In this document: one piece after another, positions 8,359 to 16,694 of the stretch
Layout of the letters: every line of letters starts with the position of its first letter
Numbering within the stretch: the first letter of the stretch is position 1
Origin: a virus
Strand: one strand, 5' to 3'
DNA length: 64,000 nucleotides
Virus record (IMG/VR): IMGVR_UViG_3300048588_001019
Location: 16,486-80,485 of that record
Notes under the pieces: model-generated
Seen by the model: the letters and a program-made list of their open reading frames with translations, nothing else
Told to the model about the DNA's origin: nothing
Database searches by the model: none
Translations under genes and position numbers: made by a program

Positions 8359-10674
8359 ATGAAGAGTCTTCTGATATTCCTGATAGCGACCGTGATAACT
8401 TCATGCGGAGTGGACAAAAAGTCCAGTAGCGAAACGAGCGATGGATTGTCGTGCCCATCAGCGATAGTCAGTCCCGCTGTCCCGGCAGCCGCAGGTCAAT
8501 TGGTTTTCACTCTTCCCGAAACTATTGATAGCTGTTCAGTGGAAGGTTATGTCGTTGGCTATGAAGGTACTCTTAAAGTTGAGAGAACTAATGAAGGTTT
8601 TTTTGTTCTAAACAATATTCCCGCAGGCCAGCTCGACATTATTATCACAGGTAACGACGTTGGAGCAGGTTTATGGCTCGACAAGAAGGAAAAAGAGCGT
8701 GGCAAGAGGATCAAGAAAACCAAAATCCTAAATGGTGTTAAAACAGACGGCGGTGAAATCGATCTTCCTAGAATGGGCATAATTGTAGGCAAAGCAGTAC
8801 TTAATGGCCAAACAGATCATGCCGGTATTGATGTTTATGTTCCTGGTACTGAATACACTGCAAAGACAGATACTGAGGGAAAATTCTCGTTCACTGCAGT
8901 TCCAGTAGGTGAACATAACCTTTATTTTGAAAAAGATGGGTATCACCGTGGCCAGATTGAAGGGATTAAAGTTGCAGAGTCGATCGAGACGAAGCTCGAT
9001 GATTTGACATTGGTTTTGTCGACTGGAGCTGAAGGTTTCATTATTATTGAAAACGGTGCAGCTTTAGTGAATTCCAGAACTGTAAACCTCAATATTGGTG
9101 CTACGGAAGATGCTGTGCTGATGAAAATATCTGAATCAAACGTGTTCGAAGGCGTTTCTTGGAAACCAGTGAAAAGCTCCCTGCAATATGTTTTTGATAG
9201 CCAAGGTGAAAAAAAGCTATATGTAAAATTTGCAAATGCCAATGGTCTTGAAAGTTCCCCGTTCACAGATGAAGTAATTGTAGATATTTTTTCGAATGGC
9301 AGCGCGATATTTGCACCATCATATTCAGTGTCGTCTGTTGTTCCTCCCTCTAGTACCTTTACTCTTTCAAATATCGCATTGCCTGGAAATGCAACTGAAA
9401 TGATGGTTTCTACATCATCGACTTTTTCGGGAGCATCATGGGAAACGCCGACAACGAACAAACAGATTGTTTTTCCGGCAAACTATTCCAGTTGTGGCAC
9501 CAAAAAGTTCTACCTGAAATTTAAGGATTCGGATGGTTACGAGAGTCCTACTACAAGCAAAAGTGCTGATTTATTGTGCTGGGAAAGTATGTCATCGTCC
9601 GGTGCGCCAATTGTCAGTAGCGGTATTAATGGAGCGAACGGGTATCAACCCAATCCTTTACCGTGGACGGGTTCTGAGGTTTTGTTGGTTGGTTACAACT
9701 CTGGAATGTTGGGGGGGAATACCATTGGTGCAGGAGCATATAACCCTGAAACTGATACGTGGCGAAGCTTGTCTACAACCGGACACACGGGTACTTTGTT
9801 CGGCTATGTTTCGGTGCTCACTAACACTGGAAAGCTAATAACATGGGGCGGCAGTGATCTTGATGGAACGCCTCTTCATAGCGATGGAGCAATATTTTCC
9901 ATTGGCAGTAATTCTTGGACTCCAATGTCAAATATCAATTCGCCCTCTGCTAGATACAACCTGTCCGGTATTTGGACTGGTGAAACAGGTAATGCTATTA
10001 CAAGCAATCGCCTAATTTTGTGGGGTGGACAATCATATTCTTATCCAACAGATGGCTTCATATATCGAGCTGATAATGATAGTTGGTCGTCAATCAATTC
10101 TACAAATGCTCCTCAAGCAAGGTCATCAGCGAATATTACCTGGGCCAGTAATAACATGATCGTTTGGGGTGGGTATAGCACGTGTCCTGGTTGTCAACCA
10201 ATTAACGATGGGGGTCTGTATGATCCGTCAAATGACACCTGGACAGCGACTGCTATCGGGCCGACAGCAAGATACGGTCATGCATTTGTGAAGACTTCCG
10301 ATGATGAAATATTTGTGTGGGGTGGATTCGCGCCAAATGGCCTCTCAGTTTTTGCCGATGGAATGATCTTTACGCCATCTACAAATTCTTGGAGATCAAT
10401 TTCAAGTACTGGGGCACCTTTGCCAAGAGGTAATGTTGCAGCAGTCGCATTGGACAATGGGAGAGTTTTCGTGTTCGGTGGTCAAGATGCTGCCAGCGGT
10501 TGCTTCAATACGACTGGTGCAATTTATGATTCAAGAGCCAACACATGGACTTCGGTCACCTACGGAGACACAGCACTCGATAGATCGGGGTGTGCGCAGT
10601 ATTACTTATCTTGGACCGGGTCAAAGGTGGTGATTTGGGCATTGGATCGTGGGGTTATTTTTAGTCCTTTTTGA
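8359..10674 (+). CDS. Kelch-repeat lipoprotein with carboxypeptidase-regulatory-like domain
   Basis: A 771 aa surface lipoprotein: signal MKSLLIFLIATVITSC with Cys16 as the lipidation site. Residues about 140-205 resemble a CarboxypepD_reg-like beta sandwich (VYVPGTEYTAKTDTEGKFSF, PVGEHNLYFEKDGY). Two Ig-like or fibronectin-like segments follow. From about residue 420 to the end there are at least six Kelch-type blades, each with a gly-gly (WGG, VWGG, FGG) and a spaced Tyr/Trp pattern ending in NxWxS, so a beta-propeller is likely. Such proteins bind ligands or sugars at the cell surface. The gene stands alone; nothing indicates its partner. Confidence 0.75.
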   Translation: MKSLLIFLIATVITSCGVDKKSSSETSDGLSCPSAIVSPAVPAAAGQLVFTLPETIDSCSVEGYVVGYEGTLKVERTNEGFFVLNNIPAGQLDIIITGNDVGAGLWLDKKEKERGKRIKKTKILNGVKTDGGEIDLPRMGIIVGKAVLNGQTDHAGIDVYVPGTEYTAKTDTEGKFSFTAVPVGEHNLYFEKDGYHRGQIEGIKVAESIETKLDDLTLVLSTGAEGFIIIENGAALVNSRTVNLNIGATEDAVLMKISESNVFEGVSWKPVKSSLQYVFDSQGEKKLYVKFANANGLESSPFTDEVIVDIFSNGSAIFAPSYSVSSVVPPSSTFTLSNIALPGNATEMMVSTSSTFSGASWETPTTNKQIVFPANYSSCGTKKFYLKFKDSDGYESPTTSKSADLLCWESMSSSGAPIVSSGINGANGYQPNPLPWTGSEVLLVGYNSGMLGGNTIGAGAYNPETDTWRSLSTTGHTGTLFGYVSVLTNTGKLITWGGSDLDGTPLHSDGAIFSIGSNSWTPMSNINSPSARYNLSGIWTGETGNAITSNRLILWGGQSYSYPTDGFIYRADNDSWSSINSTNAPQARSSANITWASNNMIVWGGYSTCPGCQPINDGGLYDPSNDTWTATAIGPTARYGHAFVKTSDDEIFVWGGFAPNGLSVFADGMIFTPSTNSWRSISSTGAPLPRGNVAAVALDNGRVFVFGGQDAASGCFNTTGAIYDSRANTWTSVTYGDTALDRSGCAQYYLSWTGSKVVIWALDRGVIFSPF

Positions 10675-11015
10675 TACTCAACGGGATTACGTGCGAGCTG
10701 ATAAACTCAGAAAAAATGCGCGAAATCAAATCCATTGTATGCCTTGATAAGAAATGTTGTGTGGGCTTTAGTGATCTGTATGTATTGTCGTATTTTCTAT
10801 CTGATGGTTGAATAGCGTGTATCGCCTTCATATCTGCGACTACAATATATTAATAGAAATATCTAAACTGCACAATAACCGGGCATCGTATGGGTAACAA
10901 CCCTATTTGGGTCCTTCATGGCAGGGGGGCCTCACTAGCTGGCTGATTCCTTTTCTTTGCGGAAGAAAATCAGGGGTATGTTCGGTGGCATTAAGAGGAT
11001 TTGTCGAACCACAGC
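10675..11015. other. Intergenic region between convergent genes
   Basis: About 340 bp without a supportable gene. An imperfect hairpin near 10940-10975 (CTGATT...TTTTCTT / AAGAAAATCAG) lies between the convergent Kelch and lipase genes and may end transcription from one or both sides. Confidence 0.4.
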
Positions 11016-12248
11016 TTAGCCGGCAGAATCAAGATCCCAATGTTCTGCAAGAAAGGCATCTCTGACTTTTTCTCGCTCTCGCTCGTATGCTCTGAACTTT
11101 TCAACATCCTCCAAGACACTGCGCATTCCGTGAGCCCGTATAGAAACGAGCAACGATCTGCCCCAGAACAATATCTGCATAGCAAACCCAATCCCAAAAG
11201 AACCCAAAAGGCAGACGCTTGTGTATTGTTTTAGCCCAAGATTAGGCAAGTTCAATGCAATTATCGAGCCTGCTGTGAAGGCTGCTGTTGAAGCCATGCT
11301 GCCAAGCCAGACAGCCCAAGGGAATCGTTTGTCAGAGTCGACGATCCATGCCGACAAATGAGCATGCGCAAATCCAAGTCCGCGAGTAAGGATATCGTCC
11401 TTGGTTGTCAAATTGAATGCACTTCCACAAAGGGCATAGGAGTATGCTACACCGGGTGCAGAGTTGAATCCCAACGATACACACCTTTCTGCGATCGATG
11501 CTGAAACCATTGAAATTCCGCCGCCAAGGCTATGTCCGACAGTAAGAATAAATTCCGCCGCCTCAGAATCACATTTTTTTAGGATTTCCCTCGTTGCAAC
11601 TTCATAACGATGATGACGCGTTACCAAAGAAGGAAATCTGAAAGCCAATTCATTCCAAAAAAGATGAAATACGTACGTCACGGCTATCATCCAGAGGAGT
11701 ATGAAGAAAGTCTTCTTAAAATCGGAGACTGAATAACTTGAATAGTATAGACCAGTTGCCAGGATAAAACTCGACACCACAAGAAGAGTAGTGCACATCA
11801 AGATCGGGAGGACAGGTATCAAGCGCATAGCATTGGTGAACGAAATCTCGCCCCGGAGCAGCATCAAATTTTGCCTCCAATTTGAAATAGAAGGCACGGT
11901 GCCTCGGACTACCACAATCCTATGTCTGCCCCCATTGGCTTTAAAAACCCACGCTTTCAACTTCTTCTCTGGAATGTAGCATCGCGAAAAACTTTCGGGA
12001 ATTTTTTCAATCAGTTCCTTATCGAGTTCATCATAGTATACGGCATCAGACAGCAATGCACAGCGTTCAACGACATCCAGATTCTCTCGTTTGAATTTGT
12101 TGACAATCCATCTCAACTCTTCTCTTCGCTCTGCAAAGGAGAGTTTAGTTAAACGCTCTTGTTGTGGTTTCTCCGTTCTCAAAGCGTTTCTACTAAGCAC
12201 TTCCTCGATTGTTCGGAAATGCCCGACTATGTCGTCGGCTATGTACGG
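11016..12248 (-). CDS. Class 3 lipase-like alpha/beta hydrolase with membrane segments
   Basis: A 410 aa protein. ATG 12248 follows TGGAGAG with 5 bp spacing and is preferred over an in-frame ATG 32 codons upstream. The nucleophile elbow TVGHSLGGG is at about residue 237 and the fold of a class 3 (Rhizomucor-type) lipase is suggested by the upstream VVVRGT strand. Two hydrophobic segments between about residues 140 and 200 (LIPVLPILMCTTLLVVSSFI and FFILLWMIAVTYVFHLFW) interrupt the hydrolase core, and another pair lies near residues 320-370, so it is probably anchored in the inner membrane. Candidate catalytic Asp and His follow the elbow (for example DSDKRFP and AHGM). Substrate is unknown. 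It is transcribed alone. Confidence 0.7.
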   Translation of the reverse strand, partial: PYIADDIVGHFRTIEEVLSRNALRTEKPQQERLTKLSFAERREELRWIVNKFKRENLDVVERCALLSDAVYYDELDKELIEKIPESFSRCYIPEKKLKAWVFKANGGRHRIVVVRGTVPSISNWRQNLMLLRGEISFTNAMRLIPVLPILMCTTLLVVSSFILATGLYYSSYSVSDFKKTFFILLWMIAVTYVFHLFWNELAFRFPSLVTRHHRYEVATREILKKCDSEAAEFILTVGHSLGGGISMVSASIAERCVSLGFNSAPGVAYSYALCGSAFNLTTKDDILTRGLGFAHAHLSAWIVDSDKRFPWAVWLGSMASTAAFTAGSIIALNLPNLGLKQYTSVCLLGSFGIGFAMQILFWGRSLLVSIRAHGMRSVLEDVEKFRAYEREREKVRDAFLAEHWDLDSAG

Positions 12249-12689
12249 CATGTTCTCTCCAGGCGAGAAATTGAATGTAAGAGATAATTGTAAGCCACCT
12301 AGCCAAAGTCGGTAGTAAAGATTTTCGGTTTTCAAACTCTGCATTCATATAATTAACCATACCCCAGTATATTGGCTTTCCAGGCACCTGCATTCTTACA
12401 GACCAGAGGATTGTGATGGGATGAAGTTTTCGAGTTGATGAGCGTTTGATCACCACGTGTGCGACAACTACTGAACCAAGACTCAACTCCGATAGGATCC
12501 CTTAGCTCAGACGGCACCGGATGACAGCTGCGGCCCGACAGTCTAAATGGGTAGCAAAAAATGCGGGTCTTAACACACTGATTCTATGAATAAAAAAAAC
12601 TTCTCTGTGACGGTAGTCGGGTGGATTTAGTGAGGGCGCTTTTCCTAAGTGTTCTGTGAATCCTAGTGAATGTGGGCTTCAGGATAGTT

Positions 12690-13013
12690 TGTTGAGAAGG
12701 CCTTTTGGGATGAGCATCGTGGTGCATATCCCCCTGACAACACGAATCCGAGCAAGACTCATTTTGTTAAGCAGCAGGCAGGGTTATGGCGGTAAAGGAT
12801 TCTTAACCTGCGAAAGGATGTCGGAGCCACGCCTCAAGCTTCCACAGGTTGTCTTCATCACGGGTTTGTTGATTGCGACTGACCATCGCAATGTGGACAA
12901 GGTCCTGTTGCTCCCCAGATTGCCAGTGATAGCTTCCCGCAGTCGGGGCACGCTGCATCGAATTGCATTTGTTCGAGGAGCGATGTTACTTGCTTTTCAT
13001 GGTCGATCATCAT
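12690..13013. repeat. Copy B of the two-gene repeat module
   Basis: The best preserved copy. A plus-strand coding end (AFWDEHRGAYPPDNTNPSKT, then HFVKQQAGLWR and TAA at 12792) meets a minus-strand zinc-ribbon gene that stops at 12858. Between them is a roughly 60 bp shared element with arms AACCTGCGAAAG (12805-12816) and CTTCCACAGGTT (12839-12850). The plus-strand gene has no visible start and is probably truncated. The stretch 12249-12690 holds nothing else I can support. Confidence 0.6.
12858..13013 (-). CDS. Small zinc-ribbon protein, copy B
   Basis: A 51 aa protein starting at the ATG pair near 13013, behind AAAGGA with suitable spacing. The order is a short helix (HEKQVTSLLEQMQF), then CPDCG, LSLAIWGATG, CPHC and the tail DGQSQSTNP. 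Four cysteines in two knuckles make a zinc ribbon. It is convergent with a truncated plus-strand gene, an arrangement seen again at 7.7-8.0 kb, so this pair travels together. No known function. Confidence 0.5.
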   Translation of the reverse strand: MMIDHEKQVTSLLEQMQFDAACPDCGKLSLAIWGATGPCPHCDGQSQSTNP

Positions 13014-13159
13014 TTTATTTCCTTTGAAAGGGTTATCGTTGACCCATTCAATCAATCATTTTCCGCCTCGGTCTTCCACGGAGATGAACTGGCAATAAAA
13101 TGTCTCTTGCTAAGTGACTTTCAACAAAACCCACTCTGCCTTTGAGTGTGGAATGCAGC

Positions 13160-13325
13160 CTGGCCGTAAAGAAATCTTAACCGTGCATTAGGGCCATCGA
13201 GGCGATGCTTCAAGCTTCCGCATGGCCTTGCCTCTACCGCCTATATCATGGGTTTGCAGTTTGTGATTGACCATCACAATATGGGCAATGGCCTGTGGAT
13301 CCCCAGGCATGTTGGCCTTACTGCT
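13160..13325. repeat. Partial copy C of the repeat module
   Basis: Starts with CCGTAAAGAAATCTTAACC and continues with sequence parallel to copies A and B (GCGATGCTTCAAGCTTCCGC, then ATATCATGGGTTTG and TTGTGATTGACCATCACAAT). It ends abruptly near GGATCCCCAG, before the cysteine knuckles of the zinc-ribbon gene. It is therefore a 3' fragment only. Confidence 0.5.
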
Positions 13326-13485
13326 AAGTTGATAGGGATTGACCGAGGTGCTTACTTCAGATCGGGGCAACTCAATCAGGCATGGAGGACGACGTTGCAA
13401 GAAAACTATATTAGATAAGGGATATGGTAGCGATAAATCGCTAGTCCAAAATTCCGATCTATTATAGCGTAATCTCGCTTTTTCC

Positions 13486-13812
13486 TTAGATTTCCGACGG
13501 ATTGTTTCCAGGATAGTTGGGATTGACTCGCATAAGCCCTTCCGCATCCACATAAACCATGTTCCTGTCTTCCATCGAGCTGATTGCGCTACGCAAATTG
13601 GAGATTGCTTTGTCTTCCTTCATAACTTGCAGAATATAATTCATAAATATTACCTCCTCTTCTATGCTCATAGCTTCAATAATGTCACGCTTGTAATAAG
13701 GTGAAGGATAATAGTCAGTATAACTGCCCTGGATAGAGTCGGACATCTTGCGCTTAAATTGTTCTTTGAAAAGTTTGCACTTATGACTATAAGAAGCATT
13801 TCCTCTATTCAT
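13486..13812 (-). CDS. Hypothetical protein, third gene of the DGQHR operon
   Basis: A 108 aa cytoplasmic protein with GAGG 7 bp before its ATG. It is basic and helical at the N-terminus (KLFKEQFKRKMSDSI) and acidic in the middle (MSIEEEVIFMNYILQVMKED). No motif is recognised. It follows the DGQHR gene by 34 bp on the same strand and so is the last gene of a three-gene operon with a small nuclease-like protein. It could be an accessory or DNA-binding subunit. Confidence 0.55.
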   Translation of the reverse strand: MNRGNASYSHKCKLFKEQFKRKMSDSIQGSYTDYYPSPYYKRDIIEAMSIEEEVIFMNYILQVMKEDKAISNLRSAISSMEDRNMVYVDAEGLMRVNPNYPGNNPSEI

Positions 13813-13846
13813 ATTTTTGCCTCACAATTCGGATTGATTTTTAGTG

Positions 13847-15127
13847 CTATTCTCTCGAATGTCTAGCATATTCCCAATCCAGAGTTGTCTCGCCTTTTGA
13901 CCACCAGAATGTTCTGAAAGCACGTTCAGTAAGGTTCTTAATTGTTGCGCTCCTGCTGCTTTGAATATTGTCGAGCTCTCTGTAGTAAGATTCCAACTGA
14001 AAAACATCCTCGCCTGCCTTGATTAGGTCTATTATCTTTCTAATTGACTTTGTTATGAGTTGGTTGTCGCCTTTTTTTTCCACATAGCTTCCTAGAGATG
14101 CCATCATAGGAATCAAAAACGTACTGGTGCTGTTTGGCAGGATGTTCATGTACTTTGGTTCTTCAGTGTCTTCATAGAATCGATGAATGACCGGGTGAAG
14201 CTCATTTGTAATCATGGCGACTGCTTTGCAAACTTCGTCAAGCTTCTCGTCGACTATATCCTCTTCTTCCTTTATGCTCCAAAATAAAGAATCCGTCGAA
14301 GTGCTCTTAGAAAGCATATGATTTCTTTCCAAGAACGCTTGAATAGCCATAATAAGCTCAGCACCTACAAATTGATTTCTCTTCGATCCTGTATGCGAGT
14401 CTTTCAAGAAAGTTGCACCATGGCTCTTCTCGAGGTTCTGAAGTATGTTATGCTGCATTATTTCAAGTTGGTGGTTGAGAGACATGCGCTTTTGCGCGGT
14501 GTTGAAAATTATCATATATTTCAATAAATCTTTGATTTCTAGGTTATAATATACTTCCAATCTGATGTGCGCATTCAATACACGGTCTAAGACGCCTTTG
14601 TCCAAATGGGGCTGAAACTCTTCGAACTCAACGGGTTTCAAAATACCTTGCTCAATTATCTTTTCTTTGTGAATAGCAAGATAGAAAGCTATCAAAAAGC
14701 ACGCATATCTTTGCAAACCGTCAATGATGGATACTTTGTAATCACCACGTGCAAAAGCCTGAATATCAAATTTAGATAGCTTAGCGGAATCCTTGAGAAC
14801 GGCTACTCGTAATTCTGGTATTAGATGTCCATCGAGAATTGAGATTACAAGCTTTTTGTAGATCTTATCCGTCAAATGGTTTTGGAGCTTGCGTTGAAAG
14901 AAATTTTCCTTCAAGCTGGCAATTGGAATGAGTGCATGTAGATAAGTATGAACATGGGTTACAATGGCCCCAGTTCTTATATCCCTGAGATTTCTGTCTG
15001 TGCTGATCTCCCAAAAATCAACTGTATTCCGCGATCTCTTGGACGGCGAAGGTACGTTCTGGGTAGTTTGCTCAATCAACGAAAATAATGCTCTTTGCTT
15101 TTCATCAGATGTAAGATTTTTTTTCAT
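13847..15127 (-). CDS. DGQHR-domain (DndB/ParB-like fold) protein
   Basis: A 426 aa protein with AAAGG before the ATG. Residues 134-140 read IIDGLQR, the signature region of DGQHR and DUF262-type domains, and residues 207-216 read FNTAQKRMS, matching the second conserved block (N-x-x-Q-K-x-x-S) of this family. DGQHR proteins include DndB and other parts of phosphorothioation and restriction systems, and the related DUF262 is the GTPase/nuclease part of GmrSD. The C-terminal 200 residues are helical and unassigned. The upstream gene 11 bp away encodes a small PD-(D/E)XK protein, so a nuclease pair is plausible. No Dnd or BREX partner is present. Confidence 0.6.
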   Translation of the reverse strand: MKKNLTSDEKQRALFSLIEQTTQNVPSPSKRSRNTVDFWEISTDRNLRDIRTGAIVTHVHTYLHALIPIASLKENFFQRKLQNHLTDKIYKKLVISILDGHLIPELRVAVLKDSAKLSKFDIQAFARGDYKVSIIDGLQRYACFLIAFYLAIHKEKIIEQGILKPVEFEEFQPHLDKGVLDRVLNAHIRLEVYYNLEIKDLLKYMIIFNTAQKRMSLNHQLEIMQHNILQNLEKSHGATFLKDSHTGSKRNQFVGAELIMAIQAFLERNHMLSKSTSTDSLFWSIKEEEDIVDEKLDEVCKAVAMITNELHPVIHRFYEDTEEPKYMNILPNSTSTFLIPMMASLGSYVEKKGDNQLITKSIRKIIDLIKAGEDVFQLESYYRELDNIQSSRSATIKNLTERAFRTFWWSKGETTLDWEYARHSRE

Positions 15128-15138
15128 TGCTAAACCTT

Positions 15139-15537
15139 TTAAAGAAATTTCCTGTTATTAAATTCCTCTACTAACGAGCCGATGATATCGAGGCTTTTCC
15201 GGATAGCATTAATATCAATACCGCCTGCGCTAACAAAATACTGGTTCTTGATCCATTTTACAGGAGTCCGTTGATATCCATCCACAATGCAATACCACGG
15301 AGCATTTATTAGACGAGCATACAATTGGGGTTGAAATATCGACGATGATCGATTTATTTTTAGTTCTACTACAGCGGCTGTAACTATTTTGCGTCCTATA
15401 AGTGCTTCTATTTCAAGATCGGGAAATAGATATCCAGAGCAATAACGAATTCTGTGACCCTTGACTAGCCACATGTTCAGGCAATTAGGAATTGTTATGC
15501 TATTTAACAAAGCCTCGCAGTAGTCTACCTCTCGCAT
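15139..15537 (-). CDS. Small PD-(D/E)XK nuclease-like protein
   Basis: A 132 aa protein. ATG 15537 has GGAG 8 bp upstream. Residues 38-59 hold the motif order of a restriction-endonuclease fold: FPDLEIEAL, then a strand ending in VELK (Pro-Asp at 39-40, Glu57-x-Lys59), followed by a helix starting IFQPQLYARLI and a strand WYCIVDGY. The fold is minimal, like small Holliday-junction or type II enzymes. It heads a three-gene operon with a DGQHR protein, so it may be the effector of a defence module. The fold is inferred from motif spacing only. Confidence 0.55.
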   Translation of the reverse strand: MREVDYCEALLNSITIPNCLNMWLVKGHRIRYCSGYLFPDLEIEALIGRKIVTAAVVELKINRSSSIFQPQLYARLINAPWYCIVDGYQRTPVKWIKNQYFVSAGGIDINAIRKSLDIIGSLVEEFNNRKFL

Positions 15538-15569
15538 CAAAACATCTCCATGAAAACCCTAGCTGGCAA

Positions 15570-15598
15570 TAGATATGAGGTTTAACTAATGCTGTCAA
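15570..15598 (-). promoter_or_regulatory. Candidate promoter of the DGQHR operon
   Basis: On the minus strand TTGACA (15598-15593) is followed after 17 bp by TATCTA (15575-15570), 30-odd bases before the nuclease ATG. The -35 is a perfect consensus and the -10 is weak. Confidence 0.4.
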
Positions 15599-15769
15599 TG
15601 ATAAGTTGTGCTATGTAAATTGATAGCATGAAGTTTTCTAATAGCCAGCCAGAGGTCCAATTATCAAGGGTTTCATGAACCTGGTTAGGATCATAAAAAC
15701 GTCTTTTGATATTCGGTAGATAGAAAATAGTTGCGCGAGATATGCAGGTGACTGCCTCTTGAGTTACAG

Positions 15770-16135
15770 CCATGGACGAAAATCACAAGGAGTTCGGAGG
15801 CAGCGGCAGTATTCCTGGTCGAGTTAAACGTTGCGGAACAACAGCCGGAATATCAAGTCCTGAGGCTATAAGGAGATGGCCAAGAAGAAGCCAACTTCGA
15901 CTCAGGGAACTTTCCCTAATTCGAAGGTGGCAGATTTCAAGAACAGCTAGAAATCCTCGAGATGCTAATGACTTCCACGGTCAAGGGTGCAGAAGTGCAT
16001 CGAAAGCCCTGGGCCATTACCTCACGAGCCATGCGTTTGCATGGTATTGCGAGGTATGGCTTTGGTCAAGCAACAGGGTGGAGGTCCATGTGCGGCTGAT
16101 TGGCGTTAGGCGTAGGAATCAAAACGCCAAGTAGA
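15770..16135 (+). pseudogene. Decayed coding remnants
   Basis: Frames are broken by stops, but protein-like stretches such as FQEQLEILEMLMTSTVKGAE can be read near 15935-15995. No family is recognised. The wider region 15600-16694 between the two divergent defence operons contains no intact gene. Confidence 0.35.
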
Positions 16136-16149
16136 AAATCACTAGCAAA

Positions 16150-16335
16150 TGCCCTTGTGTCGATTCTTGCCTCAATATCGTCGTGTCTTCAGGGTCCTCG
16201 TCGTGCATTGTCAAAGCCAAGGAGGACCTTATGGAAGACACGAAGACCCAACAGCCCCCCAGAAAAGAAGCAATTGCAACCTCTCCAGGTAATTCACTGT
16301 ACCGATGCTTACGCCTGCCTGCGGTTCTGATCGAT
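16150..16335 (+). repeat. Degenerate copy of a small gene and its leader
   Basis: AAGGAGGACCTTATGGAAGA at about 16216-16235 is shared with 34922-34941, and the preceding 70 bp also align (CTCAATAT, CGGGTCTTC-like, GCATTGTC). The reading MEDTKTQ is kept, then a frameshift separates it from QVIHCTD, which matches QVIHASD of the other copy. This copy is probably a pseudogene. Confidence 0.5.
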
Positions 16336-16694
16336 GACGGCCTTATGAGCTGACGTTTTTGTTTTGGAAGAACGTAGAACATGGACGCTTAACGGCGAAA
16401 TCGAATAAGAGCAGGAGAGCATTGTTGGTTAGAAGTCGAAATAGATTCCAGCTCTCCAACTCGCACACAGAAGAAGCCTTTCGCCGAAAAGAGGAGTTAT
16501 CTGAAATCTTGATCTGATAAAGGAGTGCTTGTTAGAAGCAACTTTACTATTCCGAAATAATTGTCTTGATTAGTCGTAATCAGACGAAAACATTAATAGT
16601 AGGAGAGGTTTGTGACTTGTATTAAAGATACTATTTTAGCTCGTTGATCTAGTTCCGATAGTTGCACTGCGTTAAAAATATCCAAGGAATTGCC

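Noticed and set aside
7781-13325. CRISPR or a standard integron array built on the dispersed repeat
   Set aside because: Spacing is irregular, copies are few and degenerate, no integrase or cas gene is present, and the canonical GTTRRRY core fits only one copy.
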